NCBI RefSeq assembly: GCF_042686125.1
Contig: NZ_JBHUOV010000002.1
Span: 310,001-374,000, forward strand
DNA length: 64,000 nucleotides
Origin: Oceanihabitans iliipiscarium
GTDB taxonomy: Bacteria; Bacteroidota; Bacteroidia; Flavobacteriales; Flavobacteriaceae
Direction: 5' to 3'
The notes under the pieces were generated by a model. That model had not been told where the DNA came from and did no database searches. It saw only the letters and a program-made list of their open reading frames with translations. The position numbers and the translations under genes are program-made. Of this stretch, positions 50,580-59,775 are shown one piece after another (the stretch's first letter is position 1; the number at the start of each line of letters is the position of its first letter).

Positions 50580-52346
50580 CTACACTAAAGCTTTAAAATA
50601 ATTAAGTAGTATAGAGTCATTATCAACTCTTGGAGTAAAAATTTCTAATATTTTAGGTTTTTCATCGCTATTAAAAAATGTAGAAAGGGTTATTTTAAGA
50701 TCATCTTCTTTTGTGGCAGCAACATAATCAAAGCCATACATATCACTTAATGACTTGGCTGAAAGCTGATGCTTGGTTTCAAAAAAAGTATCGAAATTTT
50801 CAGAGTTTTTATGTCCAGGAAGAATTCTAAAAATTCCACCACCTTGATTATTGATAATAATTATTCTAAAATTATTCGGAATGTAGTTATTCCACAAGGC
50901 ATTACTATCATAAAAAAAACTTAAGTCGCCTGTAACGAGAACAGTTTGTTTTTCAGAAGACACAGCACAACCAATAGCTGTACTTGTACTACCATCAATG
51001 CCACTTGTTCCTCGATTACAAAAAACCTCTAAGGTTTTATTGATGTTAAAAAGTTGCGCATAACGCACTGTTGAGCTATTACCTAAATGTAATATACTAT
51101 TATCAGGAATATGTTTAAAAACATTTTGAAAGGCTTTTAAATCTGAAAACGAAATATGCTCTAAATAGTCAATATGCTTCTTCTTTCTTATCTTTTTAAC
51201 CGAAGACCAAGTTTCAAAATAATTACTTTTTGTAAGGTGAGTAACTTCTGGGAAAAATTCAGAAAAAAACTGATTTGGTGTAGTTTTTATATGATGTTCT
51301 AAACAAAAAAAAGTGTCATTTGCTTTTTGCAAATCAACATGCCAATGATGTTTAGGTTTATACTGACGTAAAAAAGCTTTGATTTTCTTAGAGACTATTA
51401 ATCCTCCAAAAGTTAATAATAAATCAGGCTGTAAGGCTTTAAACTCATCATCGTTTAAAGGCGCAATTATCTTATCAATACTAGGAAAAAAATTAGGATG
51501 ATGTAAATTAGAAGTGGTTTCTGTAAATACAACCACACTTTTATCCTCTGCAAGTTCATTTAGCCATTTTTGCTCAATAGCATTTGGCGAATTCACACCA
51601 ACAATAATCATCTTTTTCGTCGCATGATACCAGTCTTCAATTAAGTCTTTTAATAGTAATTCTTCAATTTTTTTGGGTTTTATCGTAACTTCAATAGCCT
51701 TAGGCTTAACAGTTAAAACATCAATGGTTTCATATAAAGGTTCGTCAAATGGGATATTAATATGTACTGGCCCTTTTTTATGAATAGCAATATTAAGGGC
51801 TTCATTTATTTCATTCTCATTTTGCTCTTGCCGATTTTGCTGAAGACCTAAAAATTTCTCTAATTTATTTTCTATGTTTTTAAAGATTGGTAATTCATCA
51901 TCTTGTAAAAAGCTTTGGCCTTCTTTTAAATCCTGTTTTAAATTTGCTGAATATAATATGTGGTTTTTATAAACCTGTTCCTGGTTGATGGTTTGTCCGT
52001 CACCTATACCTAATAAATGCTTAGGTCTATCTGCTGATAGAACCACCAAAGGTATATCGCTATAAAATGCTTCAGCAATAGCTGGATAATAATTTAACAA
52101 GGCACTTCCAGAAGTGCAAACAACAGCTGTTGGTTTTTGTGTTTTTTGAGCAATTCCTAATGCAAAAAAAGCAGCACAGCGTTCATCAACAATACTATAA
52201 CATGTAAAAAAATCATCGTGAGTAAAACCAATAGTTAAAGGTGCATTTCTACTTCCTGGAGAAATGATAATATGCTCAATGTGTTTCGCTTTACAAAGCT
52301 GAATAACGGTTTGCGCTAAAGGAATTTTTGGGTATTTCATCTGCAT
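50580..52346 (-). CDS. menD: SEPHCHC synthase
   Basis: 588-residue thiamine diphosphate enzyme that joins isochorismate and 2-oxoglutarate in menaquinone synthesis. PGSRNAPLTI, DERCAAFFALGIA and CTSGSALLNYYPAIAEA give the N-terminal block. The ThDP-binding block is GDLSFFYDSNALWNN...INNQGGGIF (about 470-505). Two ATGs, at 52346 and 52340, are possible. It follows menF by 26 bases and is likely in the same operon. Confidence 0.94.
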   Translation of the reverse strand: MQMKYPKIPLAQTVIQLCKAKHIEHIIISPGSRNAPLTIGFTHDDFFTCYSIVDERCAAFFALGIAQKTQKPTAVVCTSGSALLNYYPAIAEAFYSDIPLVVLSADRPKHLLGIGDGQTINQEQVYKNHILYSANLKQDLKEGQSFLQDDELPIFKNIENKLEKFLGLQQNRQEQNENEINEALNIAIHKKGPVHINIPFDEPLYETIDVLTVKPKAIEVTIKPKKIEELLLKDLIEDWYHATKKMIIVGVNSPNAIEQKWLNELAEDKSVVVFTETTSNLHHPNFFPSIDKIIAPLNDDEFKALQPDLLLTFGGLIVSKKIKAFLRQYKPKHHWHVDLQKANDTFFCLEHHIKTTPNQFFSEFFPEVTHLTKSNYFETWSSVKKIRKKKHIDYLEHISFSDLKAFQNVFKHIPDNSILHLGNSSTVRYAQLFNINKTLEVFCNRGTSGIDGSTSTAIGCAVSSEKQTVLVTGDLSFFYDSNALWNNYIPNNFRIIIINNQGGGIFRILPGHKNSENFDTFFETKHQLSAKSLSDMYGFDYVAATKEDDLKITLSTFFNSDEKPKILEIFTPRVDNDSILLNYFKALV

Positions 52347-52347
52347 T

Positions 52348-52355
52348 CAAAGATA
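52348..52355 (-). promoter_or_regulatory. Possible internal -7 box before menD
   Basis: Minus strand TATCTTTG fits TAnnTTTG, directly adjacent to the start codons. May be a chance match inside the menF-menD operon. Confidence 0.3.
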
Positions 52356-52372
52356 CAAAACAGAATTATATT

Positions 52373-53485
52373 TTAATCTAAAACGCGCTTCATAGTTTGA
52401 GTTTTATTCACCGTTTCATGCCATTCATTTTCAGCTATAGAATCTTTTGTTATTCCGCCTCCAACATAGATTAAAGCTTGTTGTTTTTTTAATTGCATAC
52501 AGCGTAAATTCACAAACAAATGAGAACAGGTTCTTATAGTAGCATAAGCGTTATTTTCCACATTTCGACGATTCGTATTTCGTGTTTGTTTGAGTTGCAA
52601 ATTGAGTTCTCCTAAAAATCCTGTGTAATACTCTCTGTTATAATTTTCATGCTTTAAAATGAATTGTTTTGCATGTGCCTTTGGGAAACCACAAACAGCT
52701 GGAGTTGGATGTATTTTTTTTATAACAGATTTTAATGACGTTTTTAAAATTCCAGAAATTGATGTTTTTATATGTAGTAAGCTCCCAGCTTTTAAAGTCA
52801 TTGGTTCTGAAACATTTAAAGGATGAACTAAGTTCTTCAAACTATTCGTTATAAAATCTGTAACGAGCTGCTGTTCTTCCTTTTCCTTAGTCTTCCAAAT
52901 CACCTCTAAAGTGTCTTCATATTTTTGTGTTCCAGCCAATGCCATTGTTGAAAACTGATTCCCATCTACTTTAAGCAAAGTTTCTGGTGTTGCGCCTAAC
53001 CATAATCCGATTTTTGGATGACACCAACAATACACAAAAGCATTAGGATAGGCATTCATCAATCGTTTAAAAATTTCTATAGGATGGCTATCGGAAAGGT
53101 TTACTGTTTCACATCTTGATAAAACTACTTTTTGTAAATCTTTATGATTTATCGCTTCAATACCTTGTTGAACCAAATGAATATGCGCTGCTTTTTCTGC
53201 ATCTGAGTATTTCGTCGCTTGGTGTGATGTTTCAGTTGTCCTCGACAAAATAAAATCTGTCTTAATTTCTTCCGAAGCATTTAAAGGCATTACGATTGAT
53301 TTCTCAAGAGCATCAAATGGAGAGTATACAAAACCACTTTCAGAAAAATCATTTACATAATGAATAGTTTCATTATCCTGAAGCAATGCTTTAACTTCCT
53401 TACTATTTGGTTTTCTATAAACAACTAATGGAAGTGTTTTATTAAAATGCTGCTGAAGGCTTTCAAAAAAATCTCCTGAAGTCAT
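52373..53485 (-). CDS. menF: Isochorismate synthase
   Basis: 370-residue chorismate-utilising enzyme that makes isochorismate, the first men step. It shows KVVLSRCETVNL, WLGATPETLLK and MALAGTQKY, then HPTPAVCGFPKAHAKQFI and YIGVGGGI-like YVGGGITKDSIAENEW at the end. The upstream menI-like gene ends on a one-base overlap (TAATG), so the set menI-menF-menD is probably one operon. Confidence 0.9.
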   Translation of the reverse strand: MTSGDFFESLQQHFNKTLPLVVYRKPNSKEVKALLQDNETIHYVNDFSESGFVYSPFDALEKSIVMPLNASEEIKTDFILSRTTETSHQATKYSDAEKAAHIHLVQQGIEAINHKDLQKVVLSRCETVNLSDSHPIEIFKRLMNAYPNAFVYCWCHPKIGLWLGATPETLLKVDGNQFSTMALAGTQKYEDTLEVIWKTKEKEEQQLVTDFITNSLKNLVHPLNVSEPMTLKAGSLLHIKTSISGILKTSLKSVIKKIHPTPAVCGFPKAHAKQFILKHENYNREYYTGFLGELNLQLKQTRNTNRRNVENNAYATIRTCSHLFVNLRCMQLKKQQALIYVGGGITKDSIAENEWHETVNKTQTMKRVLD

Positions 53486-53910
53486 TAGGTCGGTTTAGAT
53501 AACGATATGGTTGATAAACGACAAACAGAGACTAGGTTATCGTGATCGTCTGTAACTCTAATATCAAATAATTGAGTGGTTCGCCCTTTATGTATAAAGG
53601 TAGCTTTGGCATATACGTAACCATCAGTAACAGCTTTTAAATGGTTCGCTGTAATCTCTATACCACGCACAAACTTATTTTCTATATCTAAAAACAAATG
53701 CGCTGCAAAACTACCTACGCTTTCTGCCAATGCTGCAGTAGCACCACCATGTAATACACCATCTGGTTGATGTAACCTAGGAGTTACAGCCATTCTAGCT
53801 ACCAGAAAATCTTCACCATAATCTATAATTTCAATGCCAAGCGTTTCTAATAAAGTGCCTTTACTAATTTCATTTGCTTTGGCAAGCATTTCAGATTTAG
53901 ATAAGTTCAT
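53485..53910 (-). CDS. menI: PaaI-type hotdog thioesterase, probable DHNA-CoA thioesterase
   Basis: 141-residue hotdog-fold protein of the PaaI/YdiI group. The catalytic helix has HQPDGVLHGGATAALAESVGS (active Glu in AESVG), with the NHLKAV strand. YdiI-type members cleave DHNA-CoA in menaquinone synthesis. Coupling with menF and menD in one overlapping operon supports this role; without context it would only be a thioesterase. The start is 53910; longer frames add a non-homologous leader. Confidence 0.82.
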   Translation of the reverse strand: MNLSKSEMLAKANEISKGTLLETLGIEIIDYGEDFLVARMAVTPRLHQPDGVLHGGATAALAESVGSFAAHLFLDIENKFVRGIEITANHLKAVTDGYVYAKATFIHKGRTTQLFDIRVTDDHDNLVSVCRLSTISLSKPT

Positions 53911-53950
53911 ATAAAACTGTATTTTTAAAGTCGGATTGTAAAAATACAAA

Positions 53951-54586
53951 ATGAATTTAGAAGACAAAGAAATATCATATACAACTACAAATAGTTATAC
54001 AACATTAAATAGCTTAACGCATTCGACTAAAAATATTTGGTTTGTTTGCCATGGAATGGGTTATTTAAGTCGTTATTTTTTAAAATATTTTGAAGGCTTG
54101 CCTCCAAACGAAAACTATATTATTGCGCCTCAAGCGCAGAGCAAATATTATATTCCTCCTAAATTTAAGCATGTTGGTGCGAGTTGGCTTACAAAAGAAA
54201 ATACGCTTAAAGAGACTGAAAACGTGATGCGTAATTTTGATGCTATTTTTGAAGCTGAAAAAATCCCAAGTTCCTCTAACCTCATTGTTTTAGGATATTC
54301 GCAAGGCGTTAGTGTGGCCATGCGCTATGTTGCAAAACGAAAGTTACAGTGCTCGCAATTGATATTACATTCTGGTGGCATTCCTAAAGAATTAAAGCCA
54401 AAAGATTTCAGCTTTTTAAAGGCAAAAGTTAAAATGATTTATGGCACTCAAGATGAATACCTAACTGAAGAACGCATAGCCTCTGAAACATTAAGAGCTC
54501 AAGAATTGTTTGATCAGACTTTACAAATCATTCCTTTTGAAGGCAAACATATCGTTAATGTAGAATTAATAAATTTATTAGTATAA
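53951..54586 (+). CDS. Alpha/beta hydrolase (carboxylesterase-like)
   Basis: 211 residues with an alpha/beta hydrolase core: FVCHGMGYLSRYF oxyanion loop, nucleophile elbow GYSQG (about 115-119) and a late IPFEGKHIV with the catalytic His. Resembles the phospholipase/carboxylesterase branch (IAPQAQSKYY...GASWLTKE) more than MenH. It is divergent from the menI gene (40 bases apart) and is immediately followed by the GNAT gene. Confidence 0.8.
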   Translation: MNLEDKEISYTTTNSYTTLNSLTHSTKNIWFVCHGMGYLSRYFLKYFEGLPPNENYIIAPQAQSKYYIPPKFKHVGASWLTKENTLKETENVMRNFDAIFEAEKIPSSSNLIVLGYSQGVSVAMRYVAKRKLQCSQLILHSGGIPKELKPKDFSFLKAKVKMIYGTQDEYLTEERIASETLRAQELFDQTLQIIPFEGKHIVNVELINLLV

Positions 54587-55156
54587 ATGAATATACCTCA
54601 TCTTGAAAATGAATATGTAAAACTCTCTCTTTTAGATTTAAGCAATTATACTCATCTTTCAAAAATTGCTGAAGAAAAAGATTTAGTATTTTATTCTCCA
54701 AGCGCAATTTCTCCTCCTGAAAAACTGAAAGAGTATGTTGAGTGTGCAGTTAATCGGTATTATAATAAAACTGCTATTCCTTTTATCATTTATGACAAGA
54801 AAAAAAAGGCTTATGCTGGAAGTACTCGTTTTGCGCTTATTAATTGGAAGAATAAAGTGTTACACATTGGATGGACATGGATTGGATCTGAATTTCAAGG
54901 CTCCGGTTTAAATAAACAAATGAAATTTTTAATGCTTCAATATGCTTTTGAAACTTTAGAATTTGACAAGGTGGAATTTCGTGTAGATGAGCGAAATATA
55001 AAATCAAGAAAAGCTGTTGAAAAGCTTGGCGCTAAACTAGAAGGCATTCTGCGTAAGGATACACTAATGCTAGATGGTTTTAAACGCAGCACCTGCTGTT
55101 ATGGTATTTTGAAAGAAGAATGGCCAAGTATTAAGACCAACAGATTTAATAGCTAA
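54587..55156 (+). CDS. RimJ/RimL-type GNAT acetyltransferase
   Basis: 189 residues of the GNAT RimJ/L group: HIGWTWIGSEFQGSGLNKQMKFLML (acetyl-CoA loop near 94-104), VEFRVDERNIKSRKAVEKLGAKLEGILR. Substrate open. Its ATG follows the previous stop without a gap, so it is co-transcribed with the hydrolase gene. Confidence 0.87.
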   Translation: MNIPHLENEYVKLSLLDLSNYTHLSKIAEEKDLVFYSPSAISPPEKLKEYVECAVNRYYNKTAIPFIIYDKKKKAYAGSTRFALINWKNKVLHIGWTWIGSEFQGSGLNKQMKFLMLQYAFETLEFDKVEFRVDERNIKSRKAVEKLGAKLEGILRKDTLMLDGFKRSTCCYGILKEEWPSIKTNRFNS

Positions 55157-55205
55157 AAAATATTTTTGTATTTTTCGTTCAACCAAAAATTAAACAACCA
55201 TACTA

Positions 55206-56603
55206 ATGCAAAAGCTAAAGCATAAATTAAGACACTTATTTGATGAAGTTGACATTGCAAGCATCATCGTTTTTAGGATTTTCTTTGGTGCAATTATGTT
55301 ATGGGAAGTATGGCGATATTTTGATAAAAATTGGATTTATACCTATTGGATTAAACCGAAATATCATTTTCCACATTGGCCTTTTTTATCTTTAGAACCC
55401 TTAGAAGGTGATGGTATGTATTACCTATTTTATTTAATGGGCTTATTGTCCGTTTTTATTATCATAGGTTTGTTTTATAGAATAAGTATTGTCCTGTTCT
55501 TTTTAAGTTTTACTTATATGTTCTTGCTAGAACAAACACGCTATCTTAATCACTTTTATCTAGTAGCGCTACTAAGCTTTGTCATGATGTTTATTCCTGC
55601 AAGTAGAAGTTTTTCAATAGATGCTTTATTATTTCGGAAAATGCGAAAATCTTATGTTTCCAATTGGCATTTATGGCTATTACGATTTATGATTGCTGTA
55701 CCATTTTTCTTTGGAGGTGTCGCAAAAATTAATTCAGATTGGTTAGTTGGAGAACCTTTAGGAACTTGGCTTTCCAGGATAACCGATTTCCCAATAATTG
55801 GAAAATATTTCACTGAATATTGGATGGTTTTAATCATGGCATATTCAGGTTTAATCATCGATTTATTTATAGTTCCTTTTCTAATTATTAAACGAACAAG
55901 AATTTGGGCTTTCTTAATTGGCACAACATTTCATCTCATGAACGCTAGGCTGTTTAATATTGGTATTTTCCCTTGGTTTATGATTGCAGCTAGTACGCTG
56001 TTTTTTGATCCAGATTGGCCGAGACAATGGATTAATAAATTATTTAGAAAAGAGATCTGGATTCAAAATAAAGTTTTAAAGCTTAATGACAACCCTTTAA
56101 ATAAAAAGCAAAAGTTAATTACTTTCGGATTAGGTCTCTGGGTATTTATCATGGTTTTTATGCCTTTACGTCATTTTCTCATTCCAGGAAATGCAAGTTG
56201 GACCGAAGAAGGTCATAAGTATGCTTGGCATATGAAACTAAGAACAAAAAGAGCAATGGGCTTGTTTTATGTAAAGAATAAAGACGGAGAGCTCATGGAT
56301 ATTATTAATGTTGAACAACTTATGCCCTATTTTCAATCTAGAAAAGTAATTAACAGACCACCAATGATATGGCAATTTGCTCAAAAAATAAAAGAAGAAT
56401 ACAAACAGAAAGGACAAGATGTATCTGTTTATGCTGATATTGAATCTTCGCTAAATGCTAGACCTCCACAACAACTTACAAATCCTGATATAGATATTGC
56501 AGCAGAACCCTATCCTGTTTGGAAAGCAGATTGGATTCTTCCTTTAACAACTCCTTTAACAAAATCTTCAGCAAAGAAAGAAAAGATAGAAAAGATAGAT
56601 TAG
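55206..56603 (+). CDS. HTTM domain membrane protein (gamma-carboxylase-related)
   Basis: 465 residues with multiple hydrophobic segments (roughly 20-40, 73-92, 98-118, 151-170, 203-225, 240-262, 298-320). The N-terminal part (IIVFRIFFGAIMLWEVWRYF) and FLLEQTRYLNHFYLVALLSFVM resemble the HTTM domain of vitamin K-dependent gamma-carboxylase relatives. Two-thirds is membrane, then a soluble tail with EEGHKYAWHMKLRTKRA. Its place two genes from the menI-menF-menD operon is intriguing because the eukaryotic relatives use vitamin K, but no functional link is shown. Confidence 0.8.
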   Translation: MQKLKHKLRHLFDEVDIASIIVFRIFFGAIMLWEVWRYFDKNWIYTYWIKPKYHFPHWPFLSLEPLEGDGMYYLFYLMGLLSVFIIIGLFYRISIVLFFLSFTYMFLLEQTRYLNHFYLVALLSFVMMFIPASRSFSIDALLFRKMRKSYVSNWHLWLLRFMIAVPFFFGGVAKINSDWLVGEPLGTWLSRITDFPIIGKYFTEYWMVLIMAYSGLIIDLFIVPFLIIKRTRIWAFLIGTTFHLMNARLFNIGIFPWFMIAASTLFFDPDWPRQWINKLFRKEIWIQNKVLKLNDNPLNKKQKLITFGLGLWVFIMVFMPLRHFLIPGNASWTEEGHKYAWHMKLRTKRAMGLFYVKNKDGELMDIINVEQLMPYFQSRKVINRPPMIWQFAQKIKEEYKQKGQDVSVYADIESSLNARPPQQLTNPDIDIAAEPYPVWKADWILPLTTPLTKSSAKKEKIEKID

Positions 56604-56610
56604 AGGGCTT

Positions 56611-57558
56611 TTAAACCGTTAACTTTTTAATGATTTCTTTAGTTGGCAAGATGGCTTTAGTAAACTCAATGCTAGGTCCAGCAACCCAAACAGTTTTGTA
56701 TGTAACTTGAGTCGCTGCCTTAGTTGCAGCATTCATACCAATTGTAAAACGAATCATTTTAACCCATTTTTTAAGCCTCTTGTTTTTATTTAAAACCGAC
56801 TCCAACCAAGTTTGTTTTGTGCCAATTTTTTGGACATATGGTGTATTAATTACAGTACAAGGAGTACCAGAAATACGTTCAGTCATAACAATATCATCAG
56901 CACCATAATCTACACAAGCTTGCTTATACTCATCTGTAACTCCAGCTTCAACAGAAGCGATAAAAGGACTTCCTACCGAAACACCTTCAGCACCATAACT
57001 TAGCATTTTATCAATATCTGCTTTACAACCAACACCTCCAGCAGAAATTACAGGAATAGAAATATTATCTTTTAAATGAGTAATTAATTTTTCAGGTGTC
57101 ATATTACCACGATGTCCTCCAGCCTCGTTATTAACAGCAATTGCAGCATCAGCACCTAAGCTTTCCACTTTCTGTGCAAACTTTAAATCGACGACATCAC
57201 AAAACACTTTTATACCCACAGCATGGGCTTGATTAATCGTTTCTTCTGGACTACCTAAAGAGGTAATAATAAAATCACAGCCTTCTTCACATAACACACG
57301 CAATTGCTCTTTATACTTAAGGTTAGATTTATTTACAATCAAATTAAAACCAAAAGAGCCACCTTCGACTTTAGCTGCTTTTAATTCTTTAATTGCCGCT
57401 CTTAGTTCATCAAGAGTACGATAATTTAAGGCAGGAATACAGCCTGCTATTCCACCTTTCATAGCTTCAATAACCATTGCTGTATTAGATACTAAAAACA
57501 TTGGTGCTTGTATAATAGGATATTTAATATTTAAAAGTTGCGTGAGTTGAGTTTGCAT
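56611..57558 (-). CDS. Nitronate monooxygenase family protein
   Basis: A 315-residue FMN TIM-barrel of the 2-nitropropane dioxygenase family: PIIQAPMFLVSN at the start, GFNLIVNKSN, ITSLGSPEET, VNNEAGGHRGNM with the catalytic-site His and ISAGGVGCKADIDKML near the FMN phosphate. Likely nitronate oxidation or an enoyl-ACP-like flavin reaction; FabK is a relative. Convergent with the HTTM gene, 7 bases apart. A -7 box lies 20 bases upstream. Confidence 0.87.
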   Translation of the reverse strand: MQTQLTQLLNIKYPIIQAPMFLVSNTAMVIEAMKGGIAGCIPALNYRTLDELRAAIKELKAAKVEGGSFGFNLIVNKSNLKYKEQLRVLCEEGCDFIITSLGSPEETINQAHAVGIKVFCDVVDLKFAQKVESLGADAAIAVNNEAGGHRGNMTPEKLITHLKDNISIPVISAGGVGCKADIDKMLSYGAEGVSVGSPFIASVEAGVTDEYKQACVDYGADDIVMTERISGTPCTVINTPYVQKIGTKQTWLESVLNKNKRLKKWVKMIRFTIGMNAATKAATQVTYKTVWVAGPSIEFTKAILPTKEIIKKLTV

Positions 57559-57578
57559 ATTTTAAGAAATAATTTTAA

Positions 57579-57586
57579 CAAATATA
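57579..57586 (-). promoter_or_regulatory. -7 box for nitronate monooxygenase gene
   Basis: Minus strand TATATTTG fits TAnnTTTG, 20 bases before the ATG at 57558. Confidence 0.45.
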
Positions 57587-57630
57587 CTACAAAATATATT
57601 ATGCATGCATAGTTTATTGTGAGTTATTAA

Positions 57631-57662
57631 AAAAACGCAACCAAATTAATGATTGCGTTTTT
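57631..57662 (-). terminator. Terminator of dnaK
   Basis: Stem AAAAACGCAA/TTGCGTTTTT with a 12-base loop. Confidence 0.8.
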
Positions 57663-57696
57663 AAACATTTTAGATTTATACTTTGTATGAATCAAA

Positions 57697-59601
57697 TTAT
57701 TTCACTTCTTCAAAATCGACATCTTCGACATCGCTACCTTCTTCTTGTCCATTCTGACTAGCATCAGGTCCAGCTTCTGCTCCACCTTGCTGCGCTTCAG
57801 CTTGTGCTTTGTACATTTCTTCAGAGGCTACTTTCCAAGCTTCATTTATTTTTTCTAAAGCTGGTTCAATAACAGCAACATCTTTAGTTTCATAAGCTTT
57901 CTTTAATTCTTCAAGAGCTTCTTCAATAGGCTGTTTTTTATCATCAGATAATTTATCACCAAATTCTTTTAACTGACTTTCAGTTTGAAAAATCATGGCA
58001 TCAGCGCTATTTAATTTATCAGCTGTTTCTTTTGCTTTTGCATCTGCTTCAGCGTTAGCTTCAGCATCAGCTTTCATTTTTTGAATTTCTTCCTCTGTCA
58101 AACCAGAAGATGCTTCAATACGAATATCTTGAGTTTTATTTGTGGCTTTATCTGTTGCCGAAACTTTAATGATACCATTGGCATCAATATCGAAAGTTAC
58201 TTCAATTTGCGGTGTTCCACGTCTAGCTGGTGGAATACCATCTAAATGAAAACGTCCAATCGTTTTATTGTCCGCAGCCATAGCACGTTCACCTTGTAGG
58301 ACGTGAATTTCTACTGAAGGTTGATTATCTGCTGCTGTTGAAAACACTTGAGATTTTTTAGTAGGTATTGTTGTATTAGCTTCAATCAACTTCGTCATCA
58401 CATTCCCCATAGTTTCAATACCAAGAGATAAAGGCGTTACATCTAATAAAAGGACATCTTTTACATCACCAGTTAATACACCTCCTTGAATACCAGCTCC
58501 TAAAGAGACAACCTCATCAGGATTTACTCCTTTACTTGGAGCTTTTCCGAAGAACTTCTCTACAGCAGTTTGTACTGCAGGAATACGCGTAGAACCACCA
58601 ACTAAGATAATTTCATCAATATCACTCTTTGACAAACCTGCGGCTTTTAATGCAGATTCACAAGGTTCTATTGTGCGCTTAATTAAATCGTCTATTAACT
58701 GCTCAAATTTAGAACGTGTTAAAGTACGTACTAAGTGCTTTGGTCCACTAGCAGTTGCTGTTACATAAGGTAAATTAACCTCAGTTTGTGCAGAAGATGA
58801 CAATTCAATTTTTGCTTTTTCTGCAGCTTCTTTTAAACGCTGTAAAGCCATAGGATCATTACGTAAGTCTATACTTTCTTCAGCATTAAATTCATCAGCT
58901 AACCAATCAATAATTTTTTGATCAACATCATCTCCACCTAAGTGTGTATCACCATCTGTAGATAATACTTCAAATACACCATCACCTAATTCAAGAATAG
59001 ACACATCATGTGTACCTCCTCCAAAATCAAAAACCACTATTTTTTGGTCTGTTCCTTTTTTGTCCATACCATAAGCTAATGCCGCAGCAGTTGGCTCATT
59101 AATAATACGACGGACTTTTAAGCCTGCAATTTCACCAGCTTCTTTAGTTGCTTGGCGTTGTGCATCGTTAAAATATGCAGGAACAGTAATTACAGCTTCA
59201 CTTACATCTTGTCCAAGATAATCTTCAGCTGTTTTTTTCATTTTTTGAAGCACCATCGCAGATAATTCTTGAGGTGTATATAAACGCCCATCAATATCTA
59301 CACGAGGTGTGTCATTATCTCCTTTTACTACTTTATATGGTACACGCTCTGCTTCCTTTTTAGATTCAGAATATTTGTTTCCCATAAAACGCTTAATAGA
59401 ATAAACTGTTTTTGTTGGATTTGTTACTGCTTGACGTTTTGCTGGGTCACCAACTTTAATTTCTCCTCCTTCTACAAAAGCAATAACAGATGGCGTTGTA
59501 CGTTTACCTTCTGCGTTTGGGATAACAACAGGCTCATTACCTTCCATTACAGAGACACATGAATTTGTTGTTCCTAAATCGATTCCAATAATCTTACTCA
59601 T
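57697..59601 (-). CDS. dnaK: Chaperone DnaK (Hsp70)
   Basis: 634 residues, the central ATP-dependent chaperone. It shows GIDLGTTNSCVSVMEG at the start, VFDFGGGTHDVSIL (about 193-206), ILVGGSTRIPAVQ, and the substrate-binding domain with LLDVTPLSLGIETMG. The helical lid ends in an acidic tail EDVDFEEVK. grpE and dnaJ are not adjacent, as is common in Bacteroidota. The upstream region carries an inverted repeat CTGACA-N3-TGTCAG. Confidence 0.97.
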   Translation of the reverse strand: MSKIIGIDLGTTNSCVSVMEGNEPVVIPNAEGKRTTPSVIAFVEGGEIKVGDPAKRQAVTNPTKTVYSIKRFMGNKYSESKKEAERVPYKVVKGDNDTPRVDIDGRLYTPQELSAMVLQKMKKTAEDYLGQDVSEAVITVPAYFNDAQRQATKEAGEIAGLKVRRIINEPTAAALAYGMDKKGTDQKIVVFDFGGGTHDVSILELGDGVFEVLSTDGDTHLGGDDVDQKIIDWLADEFNAEESIDLRNDPMALQRLKEAAEKAKIELSSSAQTEVNLPYVTATASGPKHLVRTLTRSKFEQLIDDLIKRTIEPCESALKAAGLSKSDIDEIILVGGSTRIPAVQTAVEKFFGKAPSKGVNPDEVVSLGAGIQGGVLTGDVKDVLLLDVTPLSLGIETMGNVMTKLIEANTTIPTKKSQVFSTAADNQPSVEIHVLQGERAMAADNKTIGRFHLDGIPPARRGTPQIEVTFDIDANGIIKVSATDKATNKTQDIRIEASSGLTEEEIQKMKADAEANAEADAKAKETADKLNSADAMIFQTESQLKEFGDKLSDDKKQPIEEALEELKKAYETKDVAVIEPALEKINEAWKVASEEMYKAQAEAQQGGAEAGPDASQNGQEEGSDVEDVDFEEVK

Positions 59602-59651
59602 AATTATATTTTATTGTGTTGAAATTTTATTTTTTTATTCGAGTTGTATAA

Positions 59652-59668
59652 GTCAATGATTATGCCAA
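59652..59668 (-). promoter_or_regulatory. Sigma-54-like sequence upstream of dnaK
   Basis: Minus strand TTGGCATAATCATTGAC resembles the TGGCAy-N5-TTGCw consensus of sigma-54, but the -12 GC is GA. Promoter use is uncertain. No TAnnTTTG box is seen for dnaK. Confidence 0.3.
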
Positions 59669-59678
59669 CACCGTGAAA

Positions 59679-59693
59679 CTGACAAGCTGTCAG
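59679..59693. promoter_or_regulatory. Inverted repeat CTGACA-N3-TGTCAG upstream of dnaK
   Basis: Perfect 6-bp arms around AGC, about 80 bases before the dnaK ATG. It differs from CIRCE (TTAGCACTC-N9-GAGTGCTAA). Candidate heat-shock operator. Confidence 0.5.
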
Positions 59694-59744
59694 AAACTTA
59701 AAAAAACTTTAATTTAAATTCTGCTTTCATATACTGCAAAAACT

Positions 59745-59752
59745 TATATTTG
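59745..59752 (+). promoter_or_regulatory. -7 box for sdaA
   Basis: TATATTTG fits TAnnTTTG, 23 bases before the ATG at 59776. Confidence 0.5.
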
Positions 59753-59775
59753 TTTTGCATTAATGCTAATATTTT

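Noticed and set aside
53951..54586. Hydrolase as MenH
   Set aside because: Only the general alpha/beta hydrolase fold and the position fit; conserved stretches look like the carboxylesterase branch.
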